Assembly: GCA_903838415.1 (NCBI GenBank)
Contig: CAILYI010000272.1
Coordinates: 1-64,000, forward strand
Length of the DNA: 64,000 bases
From: an uncultured Anaerolineae bacterium
GTDB lineage: Bacteria > Chloroflexota > Anaerolineae > Anaerolineales > Villigracilaceae
Reading direction: 5' to 3'
Part shown: positions 1 through 8,639 of the stretch, piece after piece
Numbering within the stretch: position 1 is the first letter of the stretch
Layout of the letters: each line of letters opens with the position of its first letter
The notes under the pieces: model-generated
What the model was told of the DNA's origin: nothing
Databases searched by the model: none
What the model saw: only the letters and a program-made list of their open reading frames with translations
Translations under genes and position numbers: made by a program

Positions 1-123
1 CGAATTCAAGCCGATGTGAACGGCAGTTACAACATATTGCGTAAAGAAGTCCCTTGTGCGTTTGACGCCGCGGGGATAGAGGGCGCCGTAGTTCGCCCGG
101 TCAGACTCGTTCTGGCGAAATAA
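1..123 (+). CDS. tnpB: C-terminal end of an IS200/IS605-family TnpB (OrfB) protein, partial
   Basis: The window opens inside a reading frame that stays open from base 1 to a TAA at 121-123. Its 40 visible residues include ADVNGSYNILRK and end in GAVVRPVRLVLAK, the usual ending of TnpB. In that family the Asp of this motif is the last acidic residue of the RuvC-like nuclease site. TnpB is an RNA-guided nuclease carried by IS200/IS605 and IS1341-type elements, and its guide (omega) RNA normally overlaps the 3' end of the gene and runs to the element's right end. That RNA could lie within roughly 1-200 here, but I could not define the right end in the AT-rich 80 bases before the next gene. The rest of the gene, and any tnpA, lie outside the window, so I cannot tell whether the element is intact. 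The ORF track missed this frame because it has no start. Confidence 0.85.
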   Translation, partial: RIQADVNGSYNILRKEVPCAFDAAGIEGAVVRPVRLVLAK

Positions 124-204
124 AAAACCTAAAAATTAGTCTTTGGAATAAATGTCTATATTTTTGAGAACTATTTGACGCCATCCCAAGCATAAAAGAG
201 TCGC

Positions 205-1197
205 ATGTCAGAACAAACGCATATTGAAGAACCAAGCAAGGCAACCATCGCAGCCGGTAAAAAACGCCAGAGCCTGGGGGTTTTGGCTTCGCTGTCTTCG
301 GCCACATTCCTGGGCCTGGCCCCTGTTTTTGGACGAATGGCCATCCTGGCCGGTTTTTCGCCCCTGGCAGTGGTGGCTTTGCGCACCAGCCTGGCAGTCG
401 CCTTAATGTTCAGTATTTTGTTCATCTTTCGAAGGCAGTTTCTGTATGTTTTCCCGGTTGGGTTGGCGGGATGTTTTCTCGCGGGTGCGATCAATGGCTT
501 CGGCTCCATCCTTTATTATCTTGCGCTGGGACAATTACCCGCGAGTCTGGGCCAGCTGCTTTACGCTCTCTACCCGTTATTTGTCGCCGTTTTCTCTGTG
601 CTGGACAAACAACCCGTCAGCCGCCTGACCCTTATCAGAGTCGGAGTCGCCGCTGTGGCGGTGTTCCTGCTGACCAGCGCCGATGGCGTCAACGCCCCGC
701 TTCCGGCAGTGTTGATGATGATCGGCGCGGCGGCACTCTACGCCTTGCACATCCCGATTAACCAGCGTGTTCTGTACGAAATCCCGGCTCCCACAGTGAC
801 GCTTTACACACTTCTGGCGATGAGTCTCGTTACCGTGCCTTTTTACCTGCTCTTTGACCACCAACTCCCATCTGCAGGGCTTTCCTGGTGGCCAATCATT
901 TCGCTGACACTGGTAACTTTTGCCTCGCGCCTGACGTTATTTCTCGGAATCAAAAACATTGGCGGCCTGCAGGCTGCCATCCTGGGCCTGGCGGAGATAT
1001 TTATTACCCTTATCATCAGCCATTATTTTCTCGGAGAAATACTGACGCTGCCCCAAATAATCGGCGCCGGAATACTTGGAATCAGCATTACCATGATTGC
1101 GCTCGACAAACACGATCCCACCAAACGCCATCCAAAAGGCGGCTGGCTGGCGTGGATTCATCCACCCGAAATCAACCCGTGGAGTTTGCAGGATTAA
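205..1197 (+). CDS. EamA/DMT-family membrane transporter
   Basis: A 330-residue protein with a hydrophilic N-terminus of about 25 residues followed by roughly ten hydrophobic segments. They are arranged as two similar halves, the layout of the 10-TMS drug/metabolite transporter superfamily (two EamA domains). The first half carries a typical ATFLGLAPVFGRMAI-like helix and the second ends with YFLGEILTLPQIIGAG, matching the conserved LGE...Q..GA pattern of EamA domain ends. It would sit in the cytoplasmic membrane and export or import a small metabolite; the substrate cannot be read from sequence. It stands alone between the tnpB fragment and a convergent signalling operon, and a strong bidirectional terminator overlaps its stop. 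There is no good ribosome-binding site before the chosen ATG. A second EamA protein lies at 52677-53558, without operon context in common. Confidence 0.85.
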   Translation: MSEQTHIEEPSKATIAAGKKRQSLGVLASLSSATFLGLAPVFGRMAILAGFSPLAVVALRTSLAVALMFSILFIFRRQFLYVFPVGLAGCFLAGAINGFGSILYYLALGQLPASLGQLLYALYPLFVAVFSVLDKQPVSRLTLIRVGVAAVAVFLLTSADGVNAPLPAVLMMIGAAALYALHIPINQRVLYEIPAPTVTLYTLLAMSLVTVPFYLLFDHQLPSAGLSWWPIISLTLVTFASRLTLFLGIKNIGGLQAAILGLAEIFITLIISHYFLGEILTLPQIIGAGILGISITMIALDKHDPTKRHPKGGWLAWIHPPEINPWSLQD

Positions 1198-1239
1198 AAG
1201 GGAACGCCCAACGACTGAAATCGCCGGGCGTTCCCTTTT
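1196..1239. terminator. Bidirectional rho-independent terminator
   Basis: AAAAGGGAACGCCC at 1196-1209 and GGGCGTTCCCTTTT at 1226-1239 form a 14-bp perfect stem with A and T tracts on opposite sides. It serves the EamA gene on the plus strand and the response-regulator operon on the minus strand, which converge here. Confidence 0.92.
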
Positions 1240-1251
1240 AATCAATCGTCA

Positions 1252-1968
1252 TTACTCTGCTTCAAATACATAGCCAGTGCCGCGCACGCTGACAATCCGT
1301 TCGTAAAGCGACGGGAACGCTGTCAGCTTGTGCCGCAGGCGGCTGACCAATGGACGTAAAATCTCCTGGGCCTCGCGTTGTGAAACATCATATCCCTGGA
1401 CAAGTAGCACAAGCTCCCGGTGCGAGAGCACTTTGCCTTCATTTTCCAAAAACACTTTCAACAGGTGGCCTTCCGCCGGGGTCAGCAATTCTTCCACATC
1501 GCCACGAATGACGGAGCGGCGCATCAAATCCACTTCCGTATCATCCGATGTTTTGTGGACCTGAACATCAGCCGCGCCCTGTCCGGCATCTGCAAGGCGC
1601 GCCATGCGATGCTCGAGGCCTTTTTTTACGCTCTCCAAAATTTGCAAGGGCGAAGCAGGCTTGAGCAAATAATCATGTACGCGCTGCCGCAGAGCTTCCA
1701 CGGCAGATTCCATTGAGCCATAAGCGGTCAATAAAATGATCTCGGTCTCAGGGGCAATCTGGTTGACCACTTGCACCACATCGAGGCCGTTCATACCCGG
1801 CATTTTTAAATCCAACAGAATCAAATCAACTGCATAACGGCGGACGTGTTCCACCGCAAGTTCGCCATTTGCGATCGAGGTAACGTTATAGCCCTCCAGC
1901 CGCAATATATCGCTCAAGGATTGGCGGGCAATTGGTTCGTCGTCCACAACCAGAATATTATTTTTCAT
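1252..1968 (-). CDS. OmpR/PhoB-type response regulator
   Basis: A 238-residue cytoplasmic response regulator. Residues 1-120 are a receiver domain with the acidic pair DDE at 9-11, phospho-acceptor Asp53 (LLDLKMPG), Thr81 and Lys103. After a linker, residues 160-238 form a winged-helix DNA-binding domain of the OmpR type (LTPAEGHLLKVFLEN..., ending IVSVRGTGYVFE). It should bind DNA as a dimer when phosphorylated; its targets are not visible. The start ATG overlaps the stop of the upstream hybrid kinase by four bases (ATGA), so translation is probably coupled, and the two kinases encoded immediately upstream are its likely phosphodonors. The linker between domains (about 125-155) is longer than in most PhoB proteins and charged. 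Confidence 0.93.
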   Translation of the reverse strand: MKNNILVVDDEPIARQSLSDILRLEGYNVTSIANGELAVEHVRRYAVDLILLDLKMPGMNGLDVVQVVNQIAPETEIILLTAYGSMESAVEALRQRVHDYLLKPASPLQILESVKKGLEHRMARLADAGQGAADVQVHKTSDDTEVDLMRRSVIRGDVEELLTPAEGHLLKVFLENEGKVLSHRELVLLVQGYDVSQREAQEILRPLVSRLRHKLTAFPSLYERIVSVRGTGYVFEAE

Positions 1969-3551
1969 TCTGTATTCTCCCTAGATTGACTGATTGGAAG
2001 CATTACACGGAAACATGCGCCAGGTACTCGGTCCGCAAGCAGGTCCAGGCGACCTCCATGCGCGGTAACAATATCATAACTTACCGAAAGACCCAATCCT
2101 GAGGTTCCTTTTGTACTGACAAACGGCTCAAATATATTGGCCTGTACATCCAACGGAACACCTTTGCCAGTATCCTGAAAGGTGATTTCGAGCATCTTGC
2201 GCTTCTGGGCAATGCTGATCCAGAGTTCGCCGCCTTCCGGCATGGCGTCAAAAGCATTTAAGATCAAATTGATGAACACTTGCTCAATCTGATTGCTGAT
2301 GGCTTTAATGCTGGGCAGTCGGGCTGGCCAGGCGCTGGTAACACGGATGTTGCGCTCGCGCAGCTGCTGCCCCAATAAATTCAAAACATGCTCCAACAAA
2401 TCCAACACCTGAACCGGCTTGAACTCGGCGCTGGGACGGTAGAAATCGAGCATACGCTGCACCGTCGTCATCAAACGCTCCAGCTCCTGCTGAGTCATGT
2501 CCATGTATTTCTTGCGCATTTCCGCCGGGACGTCTTCGCGCGTCGCCAGGTGAAAGCAGTTGCGGACAGACTGGAGCGGGTTATTAATCTCATGCGCAAT
2601 TGACGCCGTCAACCGGCCCGCAGCCGCCAGTTTTTCAGATTGCACCAAGGCCTGTTGCGATTCTTCCACGCGGCGCACATATGCCCTGAGTTCCTCGTAA
2701 AGACGCGCATTTTCCATGGCAATGGTCGCCTGACGCGCCAAAATCAGGAACATTTCGAGCTCGGCCTCACGAAACGGGGCTTCCCCAAGATCGCGGGCGA
2801 CAATAATCACCGAGCTGATATTGATTAATGAAGTTGGCACGCACATCAGGGAAGTTAACTGCAATTGAGCCAGCTCATTTTTTAAAAGAACATCGTCAGC
2901 GCCACCCCAAATTGGCTCGCCAAAAGCCGCCGCGCGCTCAACCGCATTCCCGGCCCGGTTGACGGAACCATCTGCCAGCGTTTTTCCGCGCCCGGCCAGT
3001 AAGGTTGTTTTTTGATCTTTTTCGGTGACCTGATAAAACCCGACGTTTGCCGAACGGAGTTGCGTTGAAACCACGTCAAGGATTAGTTCGAGCAAACTCT
3101 CGGGCCGGGTTTCAGAAAGCAAGGTTTCGGTCACGCTGAATAATGGACGCAACGCCTGAACCCGCGCGGCATCTTGCTTTTGCTGACTATCCGACAGGGC
3201 CTGTTCAACCGCCTGAATGAGCTCATTTCGCTCGAACGGTTTCAGGATTAACCCATCCACTCCGCGCCGCAGGGCCTGGATGGCGGTTTCCACTGTCCCG
3301 AAGCCGGTCATGGCCAGGATTGCCATCTCACCCTGAATTTCACGCGCCTGCTGGATGACGTCAAAACCGCTAATTTCTGGCATGCGAATATCAACCAGCA
3401 TCAGCTCAAAGTGTTCCGTGCCCAAGATTTTCAAAGCCAACCTGGGATCCGTTTGGGCATGGACAGCGTAACCCGCCTTTGTCAGCAAACGCTCACAGAG
3501 CAGGGTGATGCCAGGTTCATCGTCGATCACCAAAACACGAGGGGAACTCAT
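1965..3551 (-). CDS. Receiver-GAF-histidine kinase hybrid
   Basis: A 528-residue soluble signalling protein. Order of domains: receiver (1-125, with Asp54, Thr82, Lys104), GAF-like sensor (about 140-285), a short coiled segment, HisKA with phospho-accepting His320 in IAHEINNPLQS, and a HATPase_c domain (N box NLILNAFDAMPEGG, G1 DTGKGVP, G2 GTSGLGLSVSYDIV). There is no membrane segment, so the signal is cytoplasmic. Having the receiver at the N-terminus rather than the C-terminus suggests that it receives a phosphate or regulatory input from another kinase before acting on its own. The gene overlaps both neighbours by four bases (ATGA type): the upstream kinase (3548-4729) and the downstream OmpR-type regulator. 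The three genes look like one translationally coupled phosphorelay. Confidence 0.92.
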   Translation of the reverse strand: MSSPRVLVIDDEPGITLLCERLLTKAGYAVHAQTDPRLALKILGTEHFELMLVDIRMPEISGFDVIQQAREIQGEMAILAMTGFGTVETAIQALRRGVDGLILKPFERNELIQAVEQALSDSQQKQDAARVQALRPLFSVTETLLSETRPESLLELILDVVSTQLRSANVGFYQVTEKDQKTTLLAGRGKTLADGSVNRAGNAVERAAAFGEPIWGGADDVLLKNELAQLQLTSLMCVPTSLINISSVIIVARDLGEAPFREAELEMFLILARQATIAMENARLYEELRAYVRRVEESQQALVQSEKLAAAGRLTASIAHEINNPLQSVRNCFHLATREDVPAEMRKKYMDMTQQELERLMTTVQRMLDFYRPSAEFKPVQVLDLLEHVLNLLGQQLRERNIRVTSAWPARLPSIKAISNQIEQVFINLILNAFDAMPEGGELWISIAQKRKMLEITFQDTGKGVPLDVQANIFEPFVSTKGTSGLGLSVSYDIVTAHGGRLDLLADRVPGACFRVMLPISQSRENTE

Positions 3552-4729
3552 ACCGGTTCATCCAGCGGCAGCCAAACCACGAAAGCCGAACCAACCCGCA
3601 GCTGGCTTTCAACTTCAATCATCCCGCCATGATCCGTAATAATCCCATACGTGACCGACAATCCCAACCCGGTGCCACCCCGATCACCCCGGGTGGTAAA
3701 AAATGGCTCAAAAATACGTTCCAGGTTCTCCGGTGGAATACCAATGCCGGAGTCACGCACCGAGAGCGTCAACCACGGACGGCCATAACGTAATTTCTCC
3801 GCCGTTTCGACCATGATACGCCCGCCTTCCGGCATGGCATACAGGGCATTATTAATCAAGTTAATCACCACCTGCTTGATCTGGTTTCGATCAACTGACA
3901 CCCAGGGCAAATTTTCACCCAGCCGCACATCCGGCTGAACGTTATTGATCTGCATCAGGTGTTTTGTCAGGACCAGCACATCATCCACAATTTCGTTGAT
4001 GTCAGCCTTGACGCGGGTCGTCTCAGCCTGGCGGGCAAAATCGAGCAAACGGCGCACAACGCTGCGCGCGCGGCGGGCTTCTTTCAGCACCAATTCCAGA
4101 TCACTGCGCACCGGAGAATCAATCGGAAGCTCATCCAATGAAAGCTCGGTGAACCCAACCACGGTCGTTAACGGATTGTTCAACTCATGGGCGACTCCGG
4201 CAGCCATTTCTCCCACCGCCGCCAGTTTCGCCGCCTGGATTAAGCGCGCTTCGGCCTCACGTTGGGCGCTGATGCGTGCCTGAAGTTCTTGCTGCGTCTG
4301 CTGGAGTTCCAACACAGTTTGTTGAAGTCCGTCTTCGTGATCAGCCGGGAAAGCCGCAATCGGCGCTTCGCTGCTCGCCGCCAAATTCCAGATACGTTTT
4401 TTGGAAAAATCCAGGTTGTCATTCACCCCCGCCAGCAAGAACAAGTTGAACGAAGCCGGAAAAGCATACAACCGCTGGCATTCCAACCCATCCTGATCAG
4501 TCAGCGCCTTCGAGCGGGAGTGTCCCGTTGTGCGAACGCCGCCCAGCCAGGCTGCCGAACTGCTCTTCTCCAGGAAATGTTGCAATACAACCTGGCTCGC
4601 CCTGGGAAGGTGGAATACATCCCCCAGCCACCAGGCCTCGGATTCGTAATACACAATGGCAGCCCAACAGGCTCCAGTTAGTTGGCAAGCATCTTTTAAG
4701 CGGGATTTTGTTGTCGAGACAACGCGCAT
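3548..4729 (-). CDS. Soluble sensor histidine kinase, first gene of a phosphorelay operon
   Basis: Residues after the chosen start form a poorly conserved GAF-like region (about 1-130), a Gln/Glu-rich coiled coil (LQQTVLELQQTQQELQARI), HisKA with the H box VAHELNNPLTTV, and HATPase_c with NLINNALYAMPEGG, DSGIGIPP and GTGLGLSVTYGI. No transmembrane helix is present. The ORF track starts at 4822, but that start runs under the trmFO leader. I prefer the ATG at 4729, because a perfect TATAAT (4741-4736 on the minus strand) ends six bases before it, giving a probable leaderless mRNA. ATG 4744 overlaps that -10 box. The gene heads the minus-strand operon kinase, hybrid kinase, response regulator, with four-base overlaps, and is divergent from trmFO. 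The ligand sensed by the N-terminal region is unknown. Confidence 0.85.
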   Translation of the reverse strand: MRVVSTTKSRLKDACQLTGACWAAIVYYESEAWWLGDVFHLPRASQVVLQHFLEKSSSAAWLGGVRTTGHSRSKALTDQDGLECQRLYAFPASFNLFLLAGVNDNLDFSKKRIWNLAASSEAPIAAFPADHEDGLQQTVLELQQTQQELQARISAQREAEARLIQAAKLAAVGEMAAGVAHELNNPLTTVVGFTELSLDELPIDSPVRSDLELVLKEARRARSVVRRLLDFARQAETTRVKADINEIVDDVLVLTKHLMQINNVQPDVRLGENLPWVSVDRNQIKQVVINLINNALYAMPEGGRIMVETAEKLRYGRPWLTLSVRDSGIGIPPENLERIFEPFFTTRGDRGGTGLGLSVTYGIITDHGGMIEVESQLRVGSAFVVWLPLDEPV

Positions 4730-4845
4730 ACTTAGATTATACATTACCCGGTTATATACGCGCAATTTTCCTACAAATTTGATAATGGTAAAATAGTCCG
4801 GCACGCCCGGTGGCATCTTCACTCCTTTTCGTAGGCAAAAATTCC

Positions 4846-6198
4846 ATGAATGAACTCATCATCGTCGGTGGCGGATTGGCAGGCTCAGAAGCAGCCTGGC
4901 AGGCCGCCCAACGCGGCATTAAGGTCAAATTATTTGAAATGAGACCGGCGCTCCCAACCGGCGCCCACCAAACCGAAAACTTGGCCGAACTGGTCTGTTC
5001 CAATTCGTTGGGATCAAACCTGCCAGACCGCGCATCTGGCGTTTTAAAGGCCGAGTTGCGCCGCCTGGGCTCACTGCTGCTCGAAATCGCCGAGCAGACG
5101 GCTCTACCCGCCGGGGCGGCGCTGGCCGTCGACCGCGAGCTTTTTGCGCAGAAAGTCACCGAACGAATCGCAGCACATCCCAATATTGAACTCATCCGCG
5201 CAGAAATCGCGGAAATCCCAACGGCACCGGCGGTGATCGCCTCCGGACCGCTGACTTCCGCGAAACTGAGCCAATCCATCGCCCAATTCAGCGGACAGGA
5301 AAATCTCTACTTTTTCGACGCCATTTCCCCCATCATCGCCGCCGATTCGGTCAACATGGAAGTCGCCTATCGCGCCTCGCGCTGGGATGCCGGCGGCGAT
5401 GATGAAGGTGATTACATCAACTGTCCGTTTCACAAAAAAGCAGACTACCTCGCCTTCGTGGAAACTCTGCGCAGCGCCGAACGCATCAAGCTGCACGATT
5501 TCGAGCTGATTATGGAACAAGGCGTCACCGCCGGGGCCGATCATTTTTTTGAAGGCTGCCTGCCCGTCGAAATCATCGCCGGGCGCGGAGAAAAAGCGCT
5601 GGCCTACGGCCCGATGCGCCCCGTCGGCCTGGCTGATCCGCGCGTGCCGCGCCCGCCCTACGCCGTCGTCCAATTGCGTCAGGATAACCTGGCCGGAAAT
5701 CTTTACAATATGGTCGGCTTTCAAACCAATCTGACCTTCCCGGAGCAGCGCCGCGTGCTGCGCACCATCCCCGGGCTGGAAAATGCTGAATTTGTGCGTT
5801 ACGGCCAGATGCACCGCAACACCTTCATCGCATCGCCCAAGCTGCTGCGCCCCACCCTGCAGGCCAACAGCCGCGATGACCTGTTTTTTGCCGGTCAAAT
5901 CATCGGTGTCGAGGGTTATATGGGCAACATTGCCAGCGGTCTGTTGGCCGGTTGGAACGCTGCCCGCCTGCTCAATAGCGAAACGCCGCTGGAACTACCG
6001 CGCGCGAGCATGATCGGCGCACTCTGTCATTACGTGACCCACGCTGAAATGAAGGACTTCCAACCCATGAAGGCCAATTTCGGCATTCTGCCTTCGCTCA
6101 CCGGTCCCAATTTGCGCAACAAACGCGAACGCGCCGCAGACCATGCCAAAAATGCCGGGGAAGCATTGGATTTTTTCCTTTCTCAAAATGAAAAATAG
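4846..6198 (+). CDS. trmFO: TrmFO, folate/FAD-dependent tRNA m5U54 methyltransferase
   Basis: A 450-residue flavoprotein that methylates U54 in the T-loop of tRNA using methylenetetrahydrofolate and FADH2. The N-terminus holds the dinucleotide-binding motif [12 protein letters not shown], followed by family signatures [16 protein letters not shown], and the late segments [16 protein letters not shown] and [12 protein letters not shown]. Length fits the family (about 430-450). The ORF track begins at a GTG at 4810, but the conserved protein starts at the ATG at 4846 ([10 protein letters not shown]), which leaves no N-terminal extension. No clear ribosome-binding site precedes it. The gene is divergent from the kinase operon, and the next gene (M28 peptidase) starts inside its last codons. 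Confidence 0.95.
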   Translation: MNELIIVGGGLAGSEAAWQAAQRGIKVKLFEMRPALPTGAHQTENLAELVCSNSLGSNLPDRASGVLKAELRRLGSLLLEIAEQTALPAGAALAVDRELFAQKVTERIAAHPNIELIRAEIAEIPTAPAVIASGPLTSAKLSQSIAQFSGQENLYFFDAISPIIAADSVNMEVAYRASRWDAGGDDEGDYINCPFHKKADYLAFVETLRSAERIKLHDFELIMEQGVTAGADHFFEGCLPVEIIAGRGEKALAYGPMRPVGLADPRVPRPPYAVVQLRQDNLAGNLYNMVGFQTNLTFPEQRRVLRTIPGLENAEFVRYGQMHRNTFIASPKLLRPTLQANSRDDLFFAGQIIGVEGYMGNIASGLLAGWNAARLLNSETPLELPRASMIGALCHYVTHAEMKDFQPMKANFGILPSLTGPNLRNKRERAADHAKNAGEALDFFLSQNEK

Positions 6199-7120
6199 AC
6201 GACTGATTCTCAGCTTGATCATTTTCGGTATATTGAGCGTATTCGTCGCTTCAGGCTGGTTCACCTGGACAAAATCCAACCCGCAGCCTGTCCCCCGTTT
6301 CGACGGCGAACGCGCGCTGAAAGATGTGGCCGCCCAGGTGGCGTTTGGCCCGCGCATCCCTGATTCGGATGCGCACGAGAAAGCCGTCAAGTACATCCAG
6401 AGCGAATTGGCCGCCGCTGGCTGGCAAAGCACTGTCGAAATGGCCCAATTTGGCGGTCAAACGGCACTTAATATATTGGCTACCCGAAATAAAAAGACTC
6501 CCACGCTGATTCTGGGGGCGCATTACGACAGCCGACTCTACGCGGATAACGATCCCGACCCTGTCAATCAGACCGTACCAGTGCCGGGCGCCAACGACGG
6601 CGCTTCCGGCTCGGCGGTTCTGCTGGAATTGGCTCGCAGCCTGCCAGTAGACAGCATTCCCACCGCCCTATTATTCATCGACATCGAGGACAACGGCCGC
6701 ATCCCCGGCTGGGATTGGATTCTCGGCTCAAGGGCTTTCGCCGCGAATCTGCCGATCGCGCCACCAAAAGCTGTCGTCATAGTCGATATGATCGGGGATG
6801 CCGATTTAAATATTTACATGGAGAAAAACTCGAATATCGAGCTAACCCGTCAGATTTGGAAAACGGCGAAATCTCTCGGGTTTGAGCAGGCCTTTATCCC
6901 GGAATACAAGTTCCGGGTGACGGATGATCATGTCCCGTTTATCGAGAAAGGTATCCGCGCGGTGGACATCATCGATCTCGATTATCCCTACTGGCACACC
7001 ATCCAGGACACGCCCGATAAAGTCTCTGCCGCCAGTCTGCAAATCGTTGGCGATACGCTGCTGGCCTGGGTGCGTAACTACGGACCGTGTTTGACTCTAC
7101 AAAATTGCAACGAGAAGTAA
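6188..7120 (+). CDS. M28-family zinc peptidase, glutaminyl cyclase-like, membrane-anchored
   Basis: The likely start is the ATG at 6188, eleven bases inside the trmFO end, giving 310 residues with an N-terminal signal-anchor helix ([20 protein letters not shown]). The extracytoplasmic part is an M28/glutaminyl-peptide cyclotransferase-like fold: [23 protein letters not shown], the acidic ED in [23 protein letters not shown] and the late His in [13 protein letters not shown]. These supply the expected Asp/Glu/His metal ligands. The combination of EDNG, GSRAFA and a WHT end resembles secreted glutaminyl cyclases more than aminopeptidases, but the activity cannot be fixed from sequence. The earlier ATG at 6143 in the ORF track would bury the signal anchor. 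The overlap with trmFO suggests co-transcription, though no functional link is obvious. Confidence 0.85.
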   Translation: MKNRRLILSLIIFGILSVFVASGWFTWTKSNPQPVPRFDGERALKDVAAQVAFGPRIPDSDAHEKAVKYIQSELAAAGWQSTVEMAQFGGQTALNILATRNKKTPTLILGAHYDSRLYADNDPDPVNQTVPVPGANDGASGSAVLLELARSLPVDSIPTALLFIDIEDNGRIPGWDWILGSRAFAANLPIAPPKAVVIVDMIGDADLNIYMEKNSNIELTRQIWKTAKSLGFEQAFIPEYKFRVTDDHVPFIEKGIRAVDIIDLDYPYWHTIQDTPDKVSAASLQIVGDTLLAWVRNYGPCLTLQNCNEK

Positions 7121-7156
7121 ATTGTTTAATTCCCTGGCCTGCGCTAAACTATAGCA

Positions 7157-8401
7157 ATGAGTGTTCAAGAATCGTTTGCGAAAATTCGTCCGGCCATGCA
7201 AAAACGCGCCGCCAATACGCTGGCGCGCGGAGCCAACGTGCGGGAAGATTTTCAAGAACAATTGATTCGTTTTTTTGACCTGGTTGAGCAGGCGGTCACT
7301 TCGGGAGATGCGGCCTGGCTGGATCCTTTGCTGTATGAATGGGCCAACACGCGCACTGAAACCGACATTGAGGGCGGCGAACGAAATGTCACAGCGTTGC
7401 TCAAGCAGTTAATTTCGCTTTCCATTGATACTGCGCGCGAAAATTTGGAGGCCAACGAAGCGCTTGACCTGTTAAGCGCACTGGTGCCAATTTATTTGCA
7501 AAGTATCGAACGCGTCACGGCTTTTGAAAACGAAAGCCGGGCGGCTTATTTTTCGAACAAGCTTGAGACTCTGCAAAAGAAGATAGAGCGGGTTGACAAA
7601 AGCAAGTCCAATTTCGTATCCGTGGCTGCGCACGAATTCAAAACTCCGCTGACGCTGGTGGAGGGATATACTGCCATGCTCAGCGACGTGATGCCGTCGG
7701 ATTCCGAACAAATGCACATGCTGCTACAAGGTGTCCACAACGGCGTGCGGCGCTTGCGCGAGCTGGTGGATGATATGATCGACGTTTCGCTGCTGGATAA
7801 CAACTTGATGGCGTTCAATTTTCAGCCGATGTGGCCGAATCGCATCTTCAATTTGGTAAAAGCTGAATTCCAGCCTACCCTCGAGCGTCGCAATCTGACT
7901 CTCGAAGTGCGCGCATTTGCCGGGGCGGACGAATTGCTGTTTTCTGACCCGGAACGAATCTACCAGGCGATCAGGAACGTTGTCAGCAACGCGGTCAAGT
8001 TCACGCCTGATGGCGGCCGTATTACCATCGATGGACGAATGATGTCCGGGTTTATCGAAGTGACGATTACTGACACAGGAATCGGGATTTCCAGCGAGAA
8101 TCAGGATTCCATTTTTGAGAAATTTGGGCAGCTGGGAAATATTTTGCTGCATTCGAGCGGTAAAACCAAGTTTAAGGGTGGCGGTCCGGGGCTGGGACTG
8201 CCCATCACCAAAGGCATTATCGAGGCGCACGGCGGGAGCATTTGGGTGGAATCTGAAGGCTGCGATGAAGCCACCTGCCCCGGTTCCACCTTTCACATCC
8301 TTTTGCCGCTGCGTTCCCAGCCGAGCGACCCTAACCTGGCGCGCTTATTGAGCGAGTCAGTTTTCCCGTCAGAAAGCGCGGACGAGGCGCAGACTGAATA
8401 A
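7157..8401 (+). CDS. Soluble sensor histidine kinase
   Basis: A 414-residue kinase without membrane segments. Residues 1-125 are an all-helical region I cannot assign with certainty; its four-helix look resembles the RsbR/RsbRD N-terminal sensor fold. A short coiled segment leads into HisKA with the H box VAAHEFKTPLTLVEGY. A HATPase_c domain follows with NVVSNAVKFTPDGG, DTGIGI and GPGLGLPITKGII. The H box and ATPase are of the WalK/PhoR type. There is no response regulator next to it, so it is an orphan kinase. The start ATG follows a TAAACT hexamer by six bases and lacks a Shine-Dalgarno sequence, matching the leaderless pattern seen at other genes here. The C-terminal 30 residues are a hydrophilic tail. 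Confidence 0.88.
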   Translation: MSVQESFAKIRPAMQKRAANTLARGANVREDFQEQLIRFFDLVEQAVTSGDAAWLDPLLYEWANTRTETDIEGGERNVTALLKQLISLSIDTARENLEANEALDLLSALVPIYLQSIERVTAFENESRAAYFSNKLETLQKKIERVDKSKSNFVSVAAHEFKTPLTLVEGYTAMLSDVMPSDSEQMHMLLQGVHNGVRRLRELVDDMIDVSLLDNNLMAFNFQPMWPNRIFNLVKAEFQPTLERRNLTLEVRAFAGADELLFSDPERIYQAIRNVVSNAVKFTPDGGRITIDGRMMSGFIEVTITDTGIGISSENQDSIFEKFGQLGNILLHSSGKTKFKGGGPGLGLPITKGIIEAHGGSIWVESEGCDEATCPGSTFHILLPLRSQPSDPNLARLLSESVFPSESADEAQTE

Positions 8402-8639
8402 CGATTGTGGTATGATTAATTTGGTGGGACAAAGTCCCGTCGGTAATTTTTATCAGTTAAGGAGCAAGCGCCATGATCCGGTAGGTTTTGCAAAAAATAC
8501 TTAATTCCACGAATTCTCACGAATGGCGAATCCCGCGCGTGTACGATAATTCGTGGCTGTTTTCGGGCAAGCCGGATAACAAGGCTGCCAGAGAGCCGAG
8601 CAGTTCCCTTACACCTTTATCAGAAAACCTACAAATCCT
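8402..8639 (+). promoter_or_regulatory. Structured leader of hflX with a three-codon ORF
   Basis: This 238-base gap holds no ordinary gene. A TATGAT hexamer (8411-8416) could be a -10 box. It is followed by a small hairpin GGGAC-AAA-GTCCC (8426-8438) and a T-rich stretch. A perfect AAGGAG (8459-8464) then precedes a minimal reading frame ATG ATC CGG TAG (8473-8484; Met-Ile-Arg-stop). Further on, CCACGAATT (8507-8515) pairs exactly with AATTCGTGG (8548-8556). hflX itself starts without a good ribosome-binding site. The layout resembles attenuation leaders with short ORFs before ribosome-rescue or resistance genes; that function is inference. Confidence 0.45.

Noticed and set aside
3548-4822. 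Start of the first kinase at 4822 as given by the ORF track
   Set aside because: That start overlaps the trmFO leader and places the perfect TATAAT and the leaderless ATG at 4729 inside the coding region.
5104-5898. 264-codon ORF opposite trmFO
   Set aside because: It is a shadow of trmFO, whose motifs run across the whole region.
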